This document shows positions 1-9,916 of a DNA stretch of 64,000 nt, piece after piece. Position numbers and translations under genes: made by a program. Position 1 is the first letter of the stretch. The number at the start of each line of letters is the position of its first letter. The notes under the pieces were generated by a model. It was not told the origin of the DNA. It was given only the letters and a program-made list of their open reading frames with translations, and ran no database searches. Origin of the DNA: Aliiroseovarius subalbicans (GTDB taxonomy: Bacteria > Pseudomonadota > Alphaproteobacteria > Rhodobacterales > Rhodobacteraceae); the NCBI RefSeq assembly GCF_022678625.1, contig NZ_JALBYQ010000003.1, forward strand, positions 124,001 through 188,000, written 5' to 3'.

Positions 1-68
1 GCACCGGCTATGACAAGATTATCCGCGCCGTTCTGGACACCGCGCGTGACCTGCGGGAGGGCGTATAA
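1..68 (+). CDS. C-terminal end of a [2Fe-2S] small subunit of a molybdenum hydroxylase (partial)
   Basis: Only the last 21 codons lie in the window. They read TGYDKIIRAV... and stop at 66-68, which is the typical end of the CoxS/XdhA-type small subunit, just after its second [2Fe-2S] cysteine motif (C-x-C-T-G-Y). The TAA overlaps the ATG of the next gene by one base (TAATG), so the two are translationally coupled. The expected role is electron transfer from the Mo centre of the neighbouring large subunit. The identification rests on the short conserved tail plus the neighbour. Confidence 0.7.
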   Translation, partial: TGYDKIIRAVLDTARDLREGV

Positions 69-2311
69 TGGCTTTGGATAGCAAAACCGAATTCAAGTAT
101 ATCGGCACCCGGCCCGACCGCCCCGACGGGATGGACAAGGTCACCGGCAAAGCGCGTTATGGCGCCGATGCCTATGCGCCCGGCATGTTGCACGGCGCGG
201 TGGTGCGCAGCCCGCATGCCCACGCCAAAATCGTGAAGATCGACGCGTCGAAGGCGCTGGCGATGAAGGGCGTGAAAGCGGTCGTGACCCGCGCCGATTT
301 CGCCACCGATCTGGAAGGCGAAGACTGGGATCTGCTGGAAAACACCATCGCCGGTGAAAAAACGCTTTATGACGGGCACGCAGTGGCCGCCGTGGCCGCG
401 ACATCGGCGCTGATCGCCAAGGACGCCGCCAAGCTGGTCGAGGTCGAATACGAGATCCTGCCCTGCGTCACCGATGTTGATGCGGCGATGGCCGACGGCG
501 CGCCGGTGATTCGCGACGGTGCCGCCGACCATTCGGTGCCCGAAGGCCTGCACCCCAACGTGGTGCGCTATACCGAATTCGGACGCGGCGACGTCGAGGC
601 AGGCTTTGCCGCGGCTGATCTGGTCGTCGAGCGCGACTTCAAGACCGAGGCCGTGCACCAGGGCTATATCGAACCGCATGCCTGCCTGGCCAACCTGGGC
701 GCAGACGGCAAGGGTGAGCTGTGGTGCTGCACCCAAGGCCACTGGTTCGTGCGGCGCATGTGCACAGCACTTCTGGGCTTGGAAACCACGCAGCTGCGCG
801 TGACCGCGTCGGAAATCGGCGGCGGTTTTGGTGGCAAGACCACGGTGTTCATCGACCCAATCGCGCTGGCCCTAAGCCGCGCGGCCGGTAAGCCGGTAAA
901 GCTGGTGATGAGCCGTTCGGAGGTTTTGAAAGCCTCTGGCCCCACCTCGTCGGCTTCGATGAACGTGAAGATGGGCATGACCAAGGACGGCAAACTAACC
1001 GCCGCCACGGCCGTGTTCCGGATGCAAGGCGGGGCCTTCCCCGGCGCGCCGATGGACATGACCACGATGCTGGCCTTCAGCTGCTATGACCTCGACAACG
1101 TGCATCACGAAGGTTTCGACGTGATGACGAACCGCCCGAAACAGGCCGCCTATCGCGCGCCCGGCGCGCCGATGGGCGCGTTCGCGGTGGAAAGCGTGAT
1201 GGACGAGCTGTGCCAGGGGCTGGGGCTGGACCCGATCGACGCGCGGCTGACCAACGCCGTGAAGGAAGGAACGAAATCCTCCTTCGGTCCGCGTTACAAG
1301 GCCGTGGGTCTGATCGAAACCCTGGAAGCTGCCAAGGCGCATCCGCATTATTCCGCGCCGCTTGCGGAAAACACCGGGCGCGGCATCGCATCCGGGTATT
1401 GGATGAACTGGGGCGGCGAAACCTCGACGTCGTTGGCGATTGGGGAAGACGGCACGGTGCAGGTTGGGGTTGGAACCCCGGACATCGGCGGCTCACGCGC
1501 CTCGATGGCGCTGATGGCGGCTGAAACCCTGGGCATCCCCTATGAAAACGTGCGCGTCGACGTGGTCGACACCGCGTCGCTGGGCGTGAACGAACCCTCG
1601 CACGGGTCGCGCGCGACCTATGCTTCCGGGCTGGCGGTAATCGAAAGCGCGCGCGAGGCGATCACCAAGCTCAGCAAACGCGCCGCCGACAAGTGGGGCA
1701 TTGATGCCGAAGCGGTCGAATGGCGCGACGGCGCGGCGCATCCTTCCGGGCCGAACGCGGGCGATTTCACCCCGCTGTCCATCGCGGACATCGCCGGAGA
1801 GATGGGCTCGACCGGCGGGCCGATCACCGGTCACCACGACGCCAGCCCCACGGGATTTGGCGGCAGCTTCGGTACCCATATCGTCGATGTGCACGTGGAC
1901 CCGGACACCGGAAAATCGACTGTCGTGCGCTATACCGTCGTTCAAGACGCAGGCAAGGCGATCCACCCGTCCTATGTCGAAGGGCAGTTCCAGGGCGGTG
2001 CCGCGCAAGGCATCGGCTGGGCGCTGAACGAGGAATACATCTATGACGACGATGGTCGCCTGCAAAACGACGTGTTCCTGGATTACCGCATCCCGGTGGC
2101 TAGCGACCTGCCGATGATCGACACGGTGATCGTCGAAGTGCCGAACCCCGGCCACCCCTATGGTGTGCGCGGTGTGGGCGAAACGGGCATTACCCCGCCC
2201 CTGCCCGCCGTTGCTTGTGCAATCAGCCATGCCATCGGCCACCGCATGACCCGCTTGCCTATATCCCCGCCTCGCGTGTTGCGCGCAATCCAGGGCAAAG
2301 GCATCAGCTGA
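68..2311 (+). CDS. Xanthine dehydrogenase-family molybdopterin-binding large subunit
   Basis: A 747-residue protein with the domain order of CoxL/XdhB-type hydroxylases: an Ald_Xan_dh_C-like N-terminal domain (about 25-135) followed by the two Mo-cofactor binding halves. Visible motifs are EIGGGFGGK near residue 250, AYRAPGAP near 361, and GVGETGITPP near 702, where the Glu corresponds to the catalytic base of the family. No CoxL-type active-site loop marking a true CO dehydrogenase was recognised. It should hydroxylate an aldehyde or N-heterocycle in the cytoplasm, using the [2Fe-2S] subunit encoded just upstream. No FAD subunit is seen in the window, although it may lie further upstream. 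The start codon overlaps the upstream stop and the stop overlaps the next start (TGATG). Substrate unknown. Confidence 0.9.
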   Translation: MALDSKTEFKYIGTRPDRPDGMDKVTGKARYGADAYAPGMLHGAVVRSPHAHAKIVKIDASKALAMKGVKAVVTRADFATDLEGEDWDLLENTIAGEKTLYDGHAVAAVAATSALIAKDAAKLVEVEYEILPCVTDVDAAMADGAPVIRDGAADHSVPEGLHPNVVRYTEFGRGDVEAGFAAADLVVERDFKTEAVHQGYIEPHACLANLGADGKGELWCCTQGHWFVRRMCTALLGLETTQLRVTASEIGGGFGGKTTVFIDPIALALSRAAGKPVKLVMSRSEVLKASGPTSSASMNVKMGMTKDGKLTAATAVFRMQGGAFPGAPMDMTTMLAFSCYDLDNVHHEGFDVMTNRPKQAAYRAPGAPMGAFAVESVMDELCQGLGLDPIDARLTNAVKEGTKSSFGPRYKAVGLIETLEAAKAHPHYSAPLAENTGRGIASGYWMNWGGETSTSLAIGEDGTVQVGVGTPDIGGSRASMALMAAETLGIPYENVRVDVVDTASLGVNEPSHGSRATYASGLAVIESAREAITKLSKRAADKWGIDAEAVEWRDGAAHPSGPNAGDFTPLSIADIAGEMGSTGGPITGHHDASPTGFGGSFGTHIVDVHVDPDTGKSTVVRYTVVQDAGKAIHPSYVEGQFQGGAAQGIGWALNEEYIYDDDGRLQNDVFLDYRIPVASDLPMIDTVIVEVPNPGHPYGVRGVGETGITPPLPAVACAISHAIGHRMTRLPISPPRVLRAIQGKGIS

Positions 2312-2556
2312 TGGTCGAAGTGAACCTCTGGTCCGGCCTGCGCCGGTTTGCCGATGGGCAGGAGGCGGTCGAGGTCGAAGCCAAGACCGTCGCCGAGGTT
2401 CTTCAAAAACTGGTCGAGGCCCACCCGGGCCTTGACCCCGTCATCAAGGCGGGCGTGTCCGTGGCCGTGGACGGCGAAATCGTCCAGCGCGCGCTCAACC
2501 ATCCGGTGCAGCCGGACAGCGAAGTGTTCCTTCTTCAGCAGTTTCGGGGCGGTTAG
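2311..2556 (+). CDS. MoaD/ThiS-family ubiquitin-like protein
   Basis: An 81-residue beta-grasp protein. It starts at the ATG that overlaps the stop of the Mo subunit; the open frame extends further upstream but that would run through the hydroxylase gene. It ends in QFRGG, the C-terminal Gly-Gly that is adenylated and thiocarboxylated in MoaD and ThiS. Position as last gene of a Mo-hydroxylase operon suggests a dedicated sulfur carrier, either for molybdopterin synthesis or for the terminal sulfido ligand; this is inference. Its last codons overlap the 3' end of the convergent gene by 4 bases. Confidence 0.8.
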   Translation: MVEVNLWSGLRRFADGQEAVEVEAKTVAEVLQKLVEAHPGLDPVIKAGVSVAVDGEIVQRALNHPVQPDSEVFLLQQFRGG

Positions 2557-4532
2557 ACCTCCAACCCCGCCTTGCGCCCTTCGAAAATCGCCGCCGCGGC
2601 GTTACGCGGCGCGTTCGCGTCCCCGATCAGTATTGGCGCAATCCCCGCCGCTGCAAGCTCCTGCGCCAGGGTTGTATCCACCACGTTTCCGGTCGCCAGC
2701 ACCAGGGACCCGGCTTCGATCACCCGGCTGGTCCCGTCCAGAAGCGACGTGACCTCGGCCCCCTCCGGCCCCCAACGCGTAATCACGCTTTCGGTCACAA
2801 AGCGCACGCCCAGCTGCGCCAACGTCTGCCGCGCCGGGGCATCGGTGGCCGAGCGGTGCAAGTCCTGCGCAACACAGGCGTCCGGCGTGACGATGGTCAC
2901 GCGCCGGCCGTCCTCAGCCATCGCCCAAGCGGTGCCGACACCGCGCCATGACCCGCCTTCATCCAGCACGATCACATCATCGGAAAGGCGCGCGGCACGC
3001 CCCATCACATCCTCACTTGAAAATACCTCTCCGGACGCGATGCCAGGCAGATCTGGCACATGCGGCAACGCCTTCTGAAACCCGTTTTCCGGTGGAATAG
3101 AACCTGTTGCGAGCATCACCACATCCGCATTCATCGTCGCGATGTCCTCTGCCTCCAGATAGGCATTATAGCGCACCTCGACACCCAATTGCGCCAACTG
3201 GCGACCATACCAGTCGATCAGATCCGTGATCTGCGCCCGGCGTGGTTGCAGCCCGGCCAGGCGAAACTGCCCGCCCAAGGCCGGCCCGGCCTCGCTTAAG
3301 GTCACGCGATGCCCGCGCTCAGCGGCGACCCGCGCGGCCTCAAGTCCGGCAGGACCAGCACCGACGATCAGGACGCGTTTGGGCGCATCAGTTAGGATGA
3401 ACCGATCGCCACCCCACGCATGTTCACGACCCACCGACGGGTTGATCAGGCAGGAAATCCAGTAGTCCCGGCCACGCCGTCCCCAGCATTGCTGGTTGCA
3501 GGACAGACAGCCTCGAATGTCCGTTTCGCGCCGGGTTAGAGCCTTATTCACCCACTGCGGGTCCGCAATCTGCCCGCGCACGATCGACACCAGGTCTGCC
3601 TCATCCGCCCCCAGCACGGTGTTGGCGTTCTCTGGCGTGCGCACATGGCCTTCGACCGTGACCAAAGCGTGCTGCACGACGGATTTCAGTCGGGTGGACA
3701 GGTCCACACCCAGCTTTTCGCCATACTGGAACGACGGAATGATCTTGTAGAAGTCGAAGTAGCTGCCGGTGCCGCAGGTGACATAGTCCATCAGCCGCTC
3801 CGCATCATGCAGCGCGACGATCTCAGAGGTATCTTCGCGGCTCAAAGCAGCCTCGATGTCCGGTTCGTCATTCACGGACAACCCGATGATGAACTCCGGG
3901 CCACATGCGGCTCTAATCCGCCTTAAAACCTCACGCGAGAGCCTTGTTCGGTTCTCAAGACTGCCGCCCCATTCGTCCGTGCGCTGGTTGGAAAACGGCG
4001 TCCAGAATTGGTCCAGCAGGCAGTGATAGGCCGCCCAGACCTCGACCCCGTCGAACCCCGCCTTCTGACATCGTAGGGCTGCCTGAACGAACCCCTCAAT
4101 CGTCTCTTCGATCTCCTCCCCAGTCATCTCATGACTGCCGTCATAATCGTGATAGCTGGGCCCGCCGGACGGCGACCAGTTCGCGTGCCAGGAATTGTCC
4201 CAATCGCCATGTGCGCCAACATGATACAGTTGTTGGATCATCACCGTGCCATGTTCGTGACAGGCGTCCGTGATGCGGCGGAAATGCGGGATCACATCGT
4301 CGCTGGCGTGCCGGAAATTCCCGCGCGTCAGGATCGCTGCGGCGTGGACCGGCATCGGTTCAACCACGATCATCGCCGCACCACCCATGGCGCGTTCGCG
4401 GTAATAGGCGAGGTGCTGGTCACCGGGAAGGCCCTCAACCGCCATGTTGGTCGTATGCGCCCCGAAAACAATACGGTTTTTCAGGGTCTTGTGCCGAAGT
4501 TCAACCGGGCTCGCGATGTGTTTGAAACTCAT
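2553..4532 (-). CDS. TMADH/2,4-dienoyl-CoA reductase-type FMN/[4Fe-4S]/FAD oxidoreductase (first paralogue)
   Basis: A 659-residue protein with an Old Yellow Enzyme TIM barrel (about 1-330), a four-cysteine cluster near residues 340-356 (C-x2-C-x3-C-x11-C, beginning CLSCNQQC) and a C-terminal Rossmann/FAD module with [11 protein letters not shown] near 390. This is the architecture of trimethylamine dehydrogenase, StcD N-methylproline demethylase and DgcA dimethylglycine demethylase. It is the last gene of the minus-strand operon; its ATG overlaps the stop of the preceding gene by 4 bases. With the neighbours it probably demethylates or oxidises an N-methylated compound. The second paralogue at 6264-8306 differs in its cysteine pattern, so the two are unlikely to be redundant. 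Exact substrate not determinable. Confidence 0.85.
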   Translation of the reverse strand: MSFKHIASPVELRHKTLKNRIVFGAHTTNMAVEGLPGDQHLAYYRERAMGGAAMIVVEPMPVHAAAILTRGNFRHASDDVIPHFRRITDACHEHGTVMIQQLYHVGAHGDWDNSWHANWSPSGGPSYHDYDGSHEMTGEEIEETIEGFVQAALRCQKAGFDGVEVWAAYHCLLDQFWTPFSNQRTDEWGGSLENRTRLSREVLRRIRAACGPEFIIGLSVNDEPDIEAALSREDTSEIVALHDAERLMDYVTCGTGSYFDFYKIIPSFQYGEKLGVDLSTRLKSVVQHALVTVEGHVRTPENANTVLGADEADLVSIVRGQIADPQWVNKALTRRETDIRGCLSCNQQCWGRRGRDYWISCLINPSVGREHAWGGDRFILTDAPKRVLIVGAGPAGLEAARVAAERGHRVTLSEAGPALGGQFRLAGLQPRRAQITDLIDWYGRQLAQLGVEVRYNAYLEAEDIATMNADVVMLATGSIPPENGFQKALPHVPDLPGIASGEVFSSEDVMGRAARLSDDVIVLDEGGSWRGVGTAWAMAEDGRRVTIVTPDACVAQDLHRSATDAPARQTLAQLGVRFVTESVITRWGPEGAEVTSLLDGTSRVIEAGSLVLATGNVVDTTLAQELAAAGIAPILIGDANAPRNAAAAIFEGRKAGLEV

Positions 4533-5251
4533 GTCTGTTCCAGTTCGTCCAACCCTTCCAGCAGAAGAGCATAAGCTGCCTCAAGGCGCACGCGCAGGCG
4601 TTGGTTGTATCCCCCCGGCGTGTCCAGCGCGGTAAGGGTGTCCGCCAAAGGCGCGGCCTTCATCGAGTTTGCCACCAATGTGGTCAGGAAAGCCTCGGCC
4701 AGGTCGGCATCCCCGGTTCGCTTGGTCAGCCAGTCGGTGGCGGTCGCGACCAGCGTCAAAGCTGGGGACAGGGTGGCCTGCGCCGCCAGGAATGGGGACA
4801 TCTGCGAGGGGTCATCAACGTCAACGACCATGTTGCGCGCGCCGACCAGGGCCGTGACCACGGGGGACGGCGGGCAGACAAGAACCGGTGAACCGCCCGT
4901 TGCGATAACCGGGAAAGGGATCATCGTGGCCTGTGCGTCAGCGGGCGCCACAAGTTTTGCCACATGGGACAAGGGCATATCGCCCATCAATGAGATCACG
5001 ATGTGGCTAGAACGAAAGGTCAGCGGCGTCAGCGCAGCGTCAGCCTGCGTCCCGGTGGTGCCGATCAGGATCACATCCGAGCGGTCTAAAACAGCCTGAT
5101 TGGCTGCAATAGAGACGTTTTCAAAGGTCTCATTCAGGATTTTCGCACGACCTGTGGACCGCTCTGAAATTGTGATCACATGGCCATCGGGCGCAATGCC
5201 CCGCACCACCGCGCTGGCAATCGTGCCAGTTCCGATCACGCCGATCTTCAT
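4529..5251 (-). CDS. Pyrroline-5-carboxylate reductase-like NAD(P)-binding protein
   Basis: A 240-residue protein beginning [18 protein letters not shown], the N-terminal Rossmann fold of the P5C reductase (ProC) superfamily. Near the C-terminus it has [10 protein letters not shown], a diverged form of the SPGGTT motif of ProC, which argues for the same dimeric all-helical domain. It is shorter than ProC (about 270 residues). It overlaps both neighbours by 4 bases. Next to a proline-racemase-superfamily enzyme, the simplest idea is reduction of a cyclic imine such as pyrroline-2-carboxylate; this is inference from context, and an unrelated imine or ketimine substrate is possible. Confidence 0.7.
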   Translation of the reverse strand: MKIGVIGTGTIASAVVRGIAPDGHVITISERSTGRAKILNETFENVSIAANQAVLDRSDVILIGTTGTQADAALTPLTFRSSHIVISLMGDMPLSHVAKLVAPADAQATMIPFPVIATGGSPVLVCPPSPVVTALVGARNMVVDVDDPSQMSPFLAAQATLSPALTLVATATDWLTKRTGDADLAEAFLTTLVANSMKAAPLADTLTALDTPGGYNQRLRVRLEAAYALLLEGLDELEQT

Positions 5252-6264
5252 GACGCGCCCCAGGTATCTGAAAGCCTGTAGCCGCCCGGCCAGGGATCAT
5301 CCGGGTCCAGCATGTGTTGATGCGTGCCGGTGATCCAGGCGCGGCCCGATATCTCGGGAATGATGGCAGGCGTGCCGTTCAGATCCTGCGCGGCCACGAT
5401 GCGGCAGGTAAATTGCCCGTCGATGATCGAACGGGTAGAGATCTCATCCCCCACGACCATCCCCCCCTTGGCCGCCAGAACCGCAACGCGCGCCGACGCC
5501 CCTGTGCCACAGGGCGAGCGGTCGATTTTGCCCGGCTTGATCGCGACCGCAGACCGGGTTTCGCCATCCACCACAGGGGTCACGAAGTTGCAAAAGCTTA
5601 TATGTGTCCAGTTGGGGTTGGTTGGATGTGAAAAGCCAAGCTGTTCGTTGGCCGCGTCCACAATCCGCACCCCAAGCCGCGCGATATCGCCGGCTTCGTC
5701 CGGGGCGATGGAAAAGCCCAGCGCCGGGGCGTCAACCAGAACGAAACTGTCGCCGCCAAAGGCAGTGTCGACAGTGATCGCACCCAGCCCTTCAACCTCC
5801 AGCGTCGCATCCAGATGTTGCGCGAACGAGGGCAGGTTCTGAACGGAAATCCGCTTGGCCTTGCCGTTCTCGCACTCAGCGCGCACTCGGACCAAGCCGC
5901 CGGGCGCCTCTAGCGTCAGTTCGGTCACCGGTTCGACCATCGGCACGATCCCGGTGTCCAAAAGCACCGTCGAGACGCAGATCGAGTTCGAGCCTGACAT
6001 CGGCGGCGTGTCCTCGGGCTCCATGATGATCCAGGCGGCGTCGGCATCCGGGTGTTTCGGCGGCACCAACAGGTTCACGTGGCGAAACACCCCGCCGCGC
6101 GGTTCGTTCAGGACGAAGTTGCGCAAGGTTTCATCCTGCGCGATCCAGGCACGTTGGTCCCACAACGTGTCACCGGGCGGGGGTGCAACTCCACCTGTGA
6201 TCACATCGCCGACCTCGCCCTCGGCATGGGCCGATACGACGTGGATGACCTTGGTGCTGCGCAT
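5248..6264 (-). CDS. Proline racemase / 4-hydroxyproline epimerase / 3-hydroxyproline dehydratase superfamily
   Basis: A 338-residue member of the proline racemase superfamily, usual length for the family. The second catalytic residue is present in SPCGTG (about residue 250). The first catalytic cysteine is replaced by serine (Ser90 in PPMSGSNS) and the following His of the usual M-C-G-H motif is also Ser. Ser/Cys pairs are known in this superfamily, mainly among 4-hydroxyproline epimerases, while Cys/Thr marks the trans-3-hydroxyproline dehydratases; the extra His-to-Ser change is uncommon as far as I know. Overlaps the upstream gene by one base and the downstream gene by four, so it belongs to the operon. 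Function likely epimerisation or dehydration of a (hydroxy)proline derivative. Confidence 0.85.
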   Translation of the reverse strand: MRSTKVIHVVSAHAEGEVGDVITGGVAPPPGDTLWDQRAWIAQDETLRNFVLNEPRGGVFRHVNLLVPPKHPDADAAWIIMEPEDTPPMSGSNSICVSTVLLDTGIVPMVEPVTELTLEAPGGLVRVRAECENGKAKRISVQNLPSFAQHLDATLEVEGLGAITVDTAFGGDSFVLVDAPALGFSIAPDEAGDIARLGVRIVDAANEQLGFSHPTNPNWTHISFCNFVTPVVDGETRSAVAIKPGKIDRSPCGTGASARVAVLAAKGGMVVGDEISTRSIIDGQFTCRIVAAQDLNGTPAIIPEISGRAWITGTHQHMLDPDDPWPGGYRLSDTWGAS

Positions 6265-8306
6265 CAGATGTCCTTCATCAATCGCAGCGCATCATAGATC
6301 GCGGCGTGCGTGTTGCGGGCAGAGACAGCATCGCCAATGCGAAACAGCTGAAACGCGCCGTCGGGGTTGGACTTGATCGTCTGCGGGCGGCCCTCGATCA
6401 ACGCGTTATAATCCACCGCCCCGCCGTTTGAAGACACGTCTTTCAAGGCGAAATAGAGACTATCCATTGGCAAAGTGCCGTAGTTCACCACGACCTGATC
6501 ATAGTCCGCCTGATGCGTGTGGTCAGAGTAATCCGTGCCGATCGTCGCGGTCAGTTTGTTGCCGGATTTGGCCACGTCCAGAAGGCGGCGGGTGACAGTG
6601 AAGGTCACGTCCTTGTCCTGAAGCGTGCGCATGTAGGGCACCAGGTTCATCGCCATGATGTCCGGGGCGAACACGCGATCAGGTGTCATCACCTCGACCT
6701 TGGAGCCGGCTTGCGCGACGATCTCGGCGGCTTGCAGTGCCGGGTGGTCGCCGCTTTCGTCATAGATCAACACGTTCTGCGCGGGCTTCACATCACCCGA
6801 GATGATATCCCAGGCCGTGACCACGTTCTGCGCCTCGTCGCCCTCGAACAGCTCGGTATTGGGCAGGCCCCCGGTGGCGATGATCACCACGTCGGGGGTC
6901 AGCGCGGTCACGTCGCCCGCCTCGGCCCAGCTGTTGAAGTGGAAGGTCACGTCACGCGCCGCGCATTGCGCCATGCGCCAGTCGATGATCGAGATCATTT
7001 CCCGCCGCCGAGGCGATTGCGCAGTCAGACGAACCTGACCACCGGGGTCAGGTTGGGCTTCGAACACAGTCACGTCATGGCCGCGTTCAGCCGCAATGCG
7101 CGCGGCTTCCAGCCCGGCGGGTCCGGCACCGACGATCACGACCTTCTTGCGCTCTTCCGCAGGCGCGATGTCGTGCGGCATGGTCAGTTCACGCCCCGTC
7201 GCCGCGTTGTGCATGCACAGCGCGTCACCGGCCTGATAGATCCGGTCCAAACAGTAAGTTGCCCCAACGCAGGGTCGGATATCCTCTTCCCGCCCCTCGA
7301 CGATCTTGCGCACGATATGCGGGTCGGCCATGTGCGCGCGGGTCATGCCGACCATGTCCAACAGCCCCTCGGCCACCGCATGGCGCGCGGTTGCCACATC
7401 GGGGATCTTGGCAGCATGGAACGTCGGCATCCCGGTTGCTTTCTTCACTTCGCCCGCGAAATCCAGATGCGGCGCGTTCGCCATGCCCTGAACCGGGATC
7501 ACGTCCGTCATGGCCGGGTCAGTGTGGATACGCCCACGGATCACATTCAGGAAATCCACCTGCCCCGTCGCGGCCAGACGTTTGGATATCTCGATACCGT
7601 CCTCGGCGGAGATCCCGCCCTTCTGCGCCTCGTCCGCTGTGTAGCGAAGACCGACGATGAACTCGGATCCGACGCGTTTGCGGATCGCCTCAAGCACGTC
7701 CATCGGGAACCGCAGGCGGTTTTCCAGCGTGTCAGCCCCATATGGGCCAACCAGATCATTGGTGAGGGGTGACCAGAACTGGTCCAGCAGGTGGCCATAC
7801 ACTTGCAATTCGATCCCGTCCATACCACCTGCCTTCATACGCTCGGCAGCATCGGCAAAGTCAGAGATGATCCGCACGATATCCCAGTCTTCGATCAGCT
7901 TTGGAAACGCCCGGTGCGCCGGTTCGCGGTGCTTTGACGACGACACGGAAGGCAACCAGTTGCCTTTGTTCCACGTGGTGCGTCGCCCCAAATGGGTCAG
8001 CTGGATCATCGTCGCGCAGCCATGTTCGTGGCAGGCGTCGGTCAGGTTCTGGATCCACGGCACCACCTCATCACGATAGGCCAGGATGTTGTTGAACACC
8101 GGGGGGCTGTCCTTCGATACGGCGGCGGACCCGGCGGTCATGGCAAGGGCAACGCCGGCCTTGGCGCGCTCGGCGTGGTAGGCCGCATAGCGCTCTTTCG
8201 GCATGCCGTCTTCGGGATAAGCCGGTTCGTGACTGGTCGTCATGATCCGGTTCTTCAACGTCAGGTGCTTCAATTGAAACGGTTGCAGCAGGGGGTCTTT
8301 GGACAT
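6264..8306 (-). CDS. StcD/DgcA-like N-methyl amino acid demethylase (FMN/Fe-S/FAD oxidoreductase, second paralogue)
   Basis: A 680-residue protein from the ATG at 8306, chosen because AAGGA sits 8 bases upstream; the open frame continues to 8327. Domains are an OYE-type FMN barrel (1-335), an Fe-S loop, and a FAD/NAD Rossmann part ([14 protein letters not shown] near 390). The Fe-S loop reads CVGATYC...C (C-x5-C-x11-C): only three cysteines are visible where the first paralogue and TMADH have four. I recall the same CVGA-x-YC pattern in StcD and DgcA, the N-methylproline and dimethylglycine demethylases, which favours that sub-family. Lies 11 bases downstream of the MttB gene and overlaps the racemase gene by one base. 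Confidence 0.85.
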   Translation of the reverse strand: MSKDPLLQPFQLKHLTLKNRIMTTSHEPAYPEDGMPKERYAAYHAERAKAGVALAMTAGSAAVSKDSPPVFNNILAYRDEVVPWIQNLTDACHEHGCATMIQLTHLGRRTTWNKGNWLPSVSSSKHREPAHRAFPKLIEDWDIVRIISDFADAAERMKAGGMDGIELQVYGHLLDQFWSPLTNDLVGPYGADTLENRLRFPMDVLEAIRKRVGSEFIVGLRYTADEAQKGGISAEDGIEISKRLAATGQVDFLNVIRGRIHTDPAMTDVIPVQGMANAPHLDFAGEVKKATGMPTFHAAKIPDVATARHAVAEGLLDMVGMTRAHMADPHIVRKIVEGREEDIRPCVGATYCLDRIYQAGDALCMHNAATGRELTMPHDIAPAEERKKVVIVGAGPAGLEAARIAAERGHDVTVFEAQPDPGGQVRLTAQSPRRREMISIIDWRMAQCAARDVTFHFNSWAEAGDVTALTPDVVIIATGGLPNTELFEGDEAQNVVTAWDIISGDVKPAQNVLIYDESGDHPALQAAEIVAQAGSKVEVMTPDRVFAPDIMAMNLVPYMRTLQDKDVTFTVTRRLLDVAKSGNKLTATIGTDYSDHTHQADYDQVVVNYGTLPMDSLYFALKDVSSNGGAVDYNALIEGRPQTIKSNPDGAFQLFRIGDAVSARNTHAAIYDALRLMKDI

Positions 8307-8317
8307 GGTCATGATCC

Positions 8318-9889
8318 TTAATACCACATGTCTTTCATCGAGGATTTCTTGCGATCCATGAAGTCACGAAGCGCCTCGTCAATCGCCGGATCCAACGGCG
8401 GCGCCTCATATTCGGCCAGCAGCTTTTTCCAACGGGTGTTGGCGCGCGCGGCCATGTCGACCTCGCCCTGTTCATCCCAGGTTTCCCACGGCTGGTTGTC
8501 ATCCAGCGCGCTATCGTAATAGGCGGTCTGGTAATGGCGCAGCGTGTGCTGGGTCGAGAACAGATGCTCGCCCGGTCCGAACTCGGCCAGCGCGTCGAAG
8601 CCCAGGCTGTCTTCGTCCGTCTTGACCCCGTTCAAATAGGCATGCAGCGCGCCGCACAAGTCGGTATCCAACACGAATTTCTCATAACTCATCGACAAAA
8701 GCCCATCGAGGAACCCGGCCGAATGCAGCACATAGTTCGCGCCGCATTGCACGGCGGACATCATCGACATCATCGCCTGCTGCATCGCCTGCGCATCGGG
8801 CAGTTTCGAGGTCGAAAAGTTCCCCGCACAGCGCAGGGGCAGTTTCAACCGCCGCGCCAATTGCCCCATGACAAGCGATCCCAACGCGGGTTCCGGTGTA
8901 CCAAAGGTCGGTGATCCTGACCGCAACGACATCGACGACAGGAACGACGCCAGCACCGTCGGCGCGCCGGGGCGCACCAGCTGGGTCAAAGCGCAAGAGA
9001 CCATGCTTTCCGCCAGGCATTGCGCCACCGATCCGGCCATTGTCAGCGGCGACACCGCCCCGCCCAGCAGAAACGGCAGATGGATCGAACCCTGATTGGC
9101 CGCCGCATAGGCGCGGATGCCCTGCGTCGTCACCCCGTCCAACACCAGGGGCGAGGTCGTGTTGAAATTGCCCATGATGACGCAGTTCTGATCGACGTGC
9201 TCAGCGCCAAACAGAATACGCGCCATCTCGATCGAATCCTCGGCCCGCTCGGGCGCCGTGATCGACCCAAGAAAACCGCGGTCGGAATACTTGATGTGCG
9301 AATACACCATGTCCAGGTGCCGCTTGTTCACCGCAATGTCCGTGGGTTCGCAGATGGTGCCGCCGGAATGGTGCAGCCACGGCGACGACTGGCCCAGCTT
9401 GATCAGGTTCTGAAAATCCTCGATCGTGCCGTAGCGACGCCCCTTGTCCAGATCCATCACGAAGGGCGAGCCATAGGACGGCGCGAACACCACGTTGTCG
9501 CCGCCGATCTCTACATTGTTTTTTGGATTGCGGGCGTGTTGGGTGAACACCTCGGGCGCGGTTTGCAGGATCTGCCGGATCATGCCGGGCGCGAATTTGA
9601 TGTTCCAGCGCTCAGGCCCCAGATCGGTCACCTCGCCGCCTGCCGCCCGGAACAGCGCGACCGCTTCCGGATCGTCGCGAAACTCGATCCCGATCTCGGC
9701 CATGATGCGATCTGCGGTCGCCTCGATCTTCTCAAGACTGTCTTCGTTCATGAGGTCATAGGTCGGAATGCCGCGTTTGATGAAGGGCACTTCGAGGTGC
9801 GGGTTTTGCCCCGGCTCGGCCGATCTTTGCGTGCCGCTGCCCCTGGATTTGCTGCCGCGCCTCCCGCGCCGCACGGTTCCGTCGCTCAT
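8318..9889 (-). CDS. MttB-family (trimethylamine methyltransferase-like, non-pyrrolysine) protein
   Basis: A 523-residue protein from the ATG at 9889, which has a strong GGGAGGA ribosome site; the open frame extends to 9952 but would cross the operators. It aligns by eye along its length with the MttB/COG5598 family (for example the core GGAVSPLTMAG and GALHAYLNG stretches). There is no in-frame amber codon, so it is a non-pyrrolysine member; characterised ones demethylate glycine betaine, proline betaine or carnitine and pass the methyl group to a corrinoid protein. No corrinoid protein or RamA-type activator is encoded in this window. First gene of the operon, controlled by the divergent TetR protein. 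The N-terminal 30 residues are basic and low complexity (RRGRRGSKSRG). Confidence 0.85.
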   Translation of the reverse strand: MSDGTVRRGRRGSKSRGSGTQRSAEPGQNPHLEVPFIKRGIPTYDLMNEDSLEKIEATADRIMAEIGIEFRDDPEAVALFRAAGGEVTDLGPERWNIKFAPGMIRQILQTAPEVFTQHARNPKNNVEIGGDNVVFAPSYGSPFVMDLDKGRRYGTIEDFQNLIKLGQSSPWLHHSGGTICEPTDIAVNKRHLDMVYSHIKYSDRGFLGSITAPERAEDSIEMARILFGAEHVDQNCVIMGNFNTTSPLVLDGVTTQGIRAYAAANQGSIHLPFLLGGAVSPLTMAGSVAQCLAESMVSCALTQLVRPGAPTVLASFLSSMSLRSGSPTFGTPEPALGSLVMGQLARRLKLPLRCAGNFSTSKLPDAQAMQQAMMSMMSAVQCGANYVLHSAGFLDGLLSMSYEKFVLDTDLCGALHAYLNGVKTDEDSLGFDALAEFGPGEHLFSTQHTLRHYQTAYYDSALDDNQPWETWDEQGEVDMAARANTRWKKLLAEYEAPPLDPAIDEALRDFMDRKKSSMKDMWY

Positions 9890-9916
9890 CGCTTCCTCCC
9901 TCACGAGTCGTCTGAC

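Noticed and set aside
68-2311. Aerobic CO dehydrogenase (CoxL) identity
   Set aside because: The form I CoxL active-site loop was not recognised, and the substrate-binding motifs are generic for the family.
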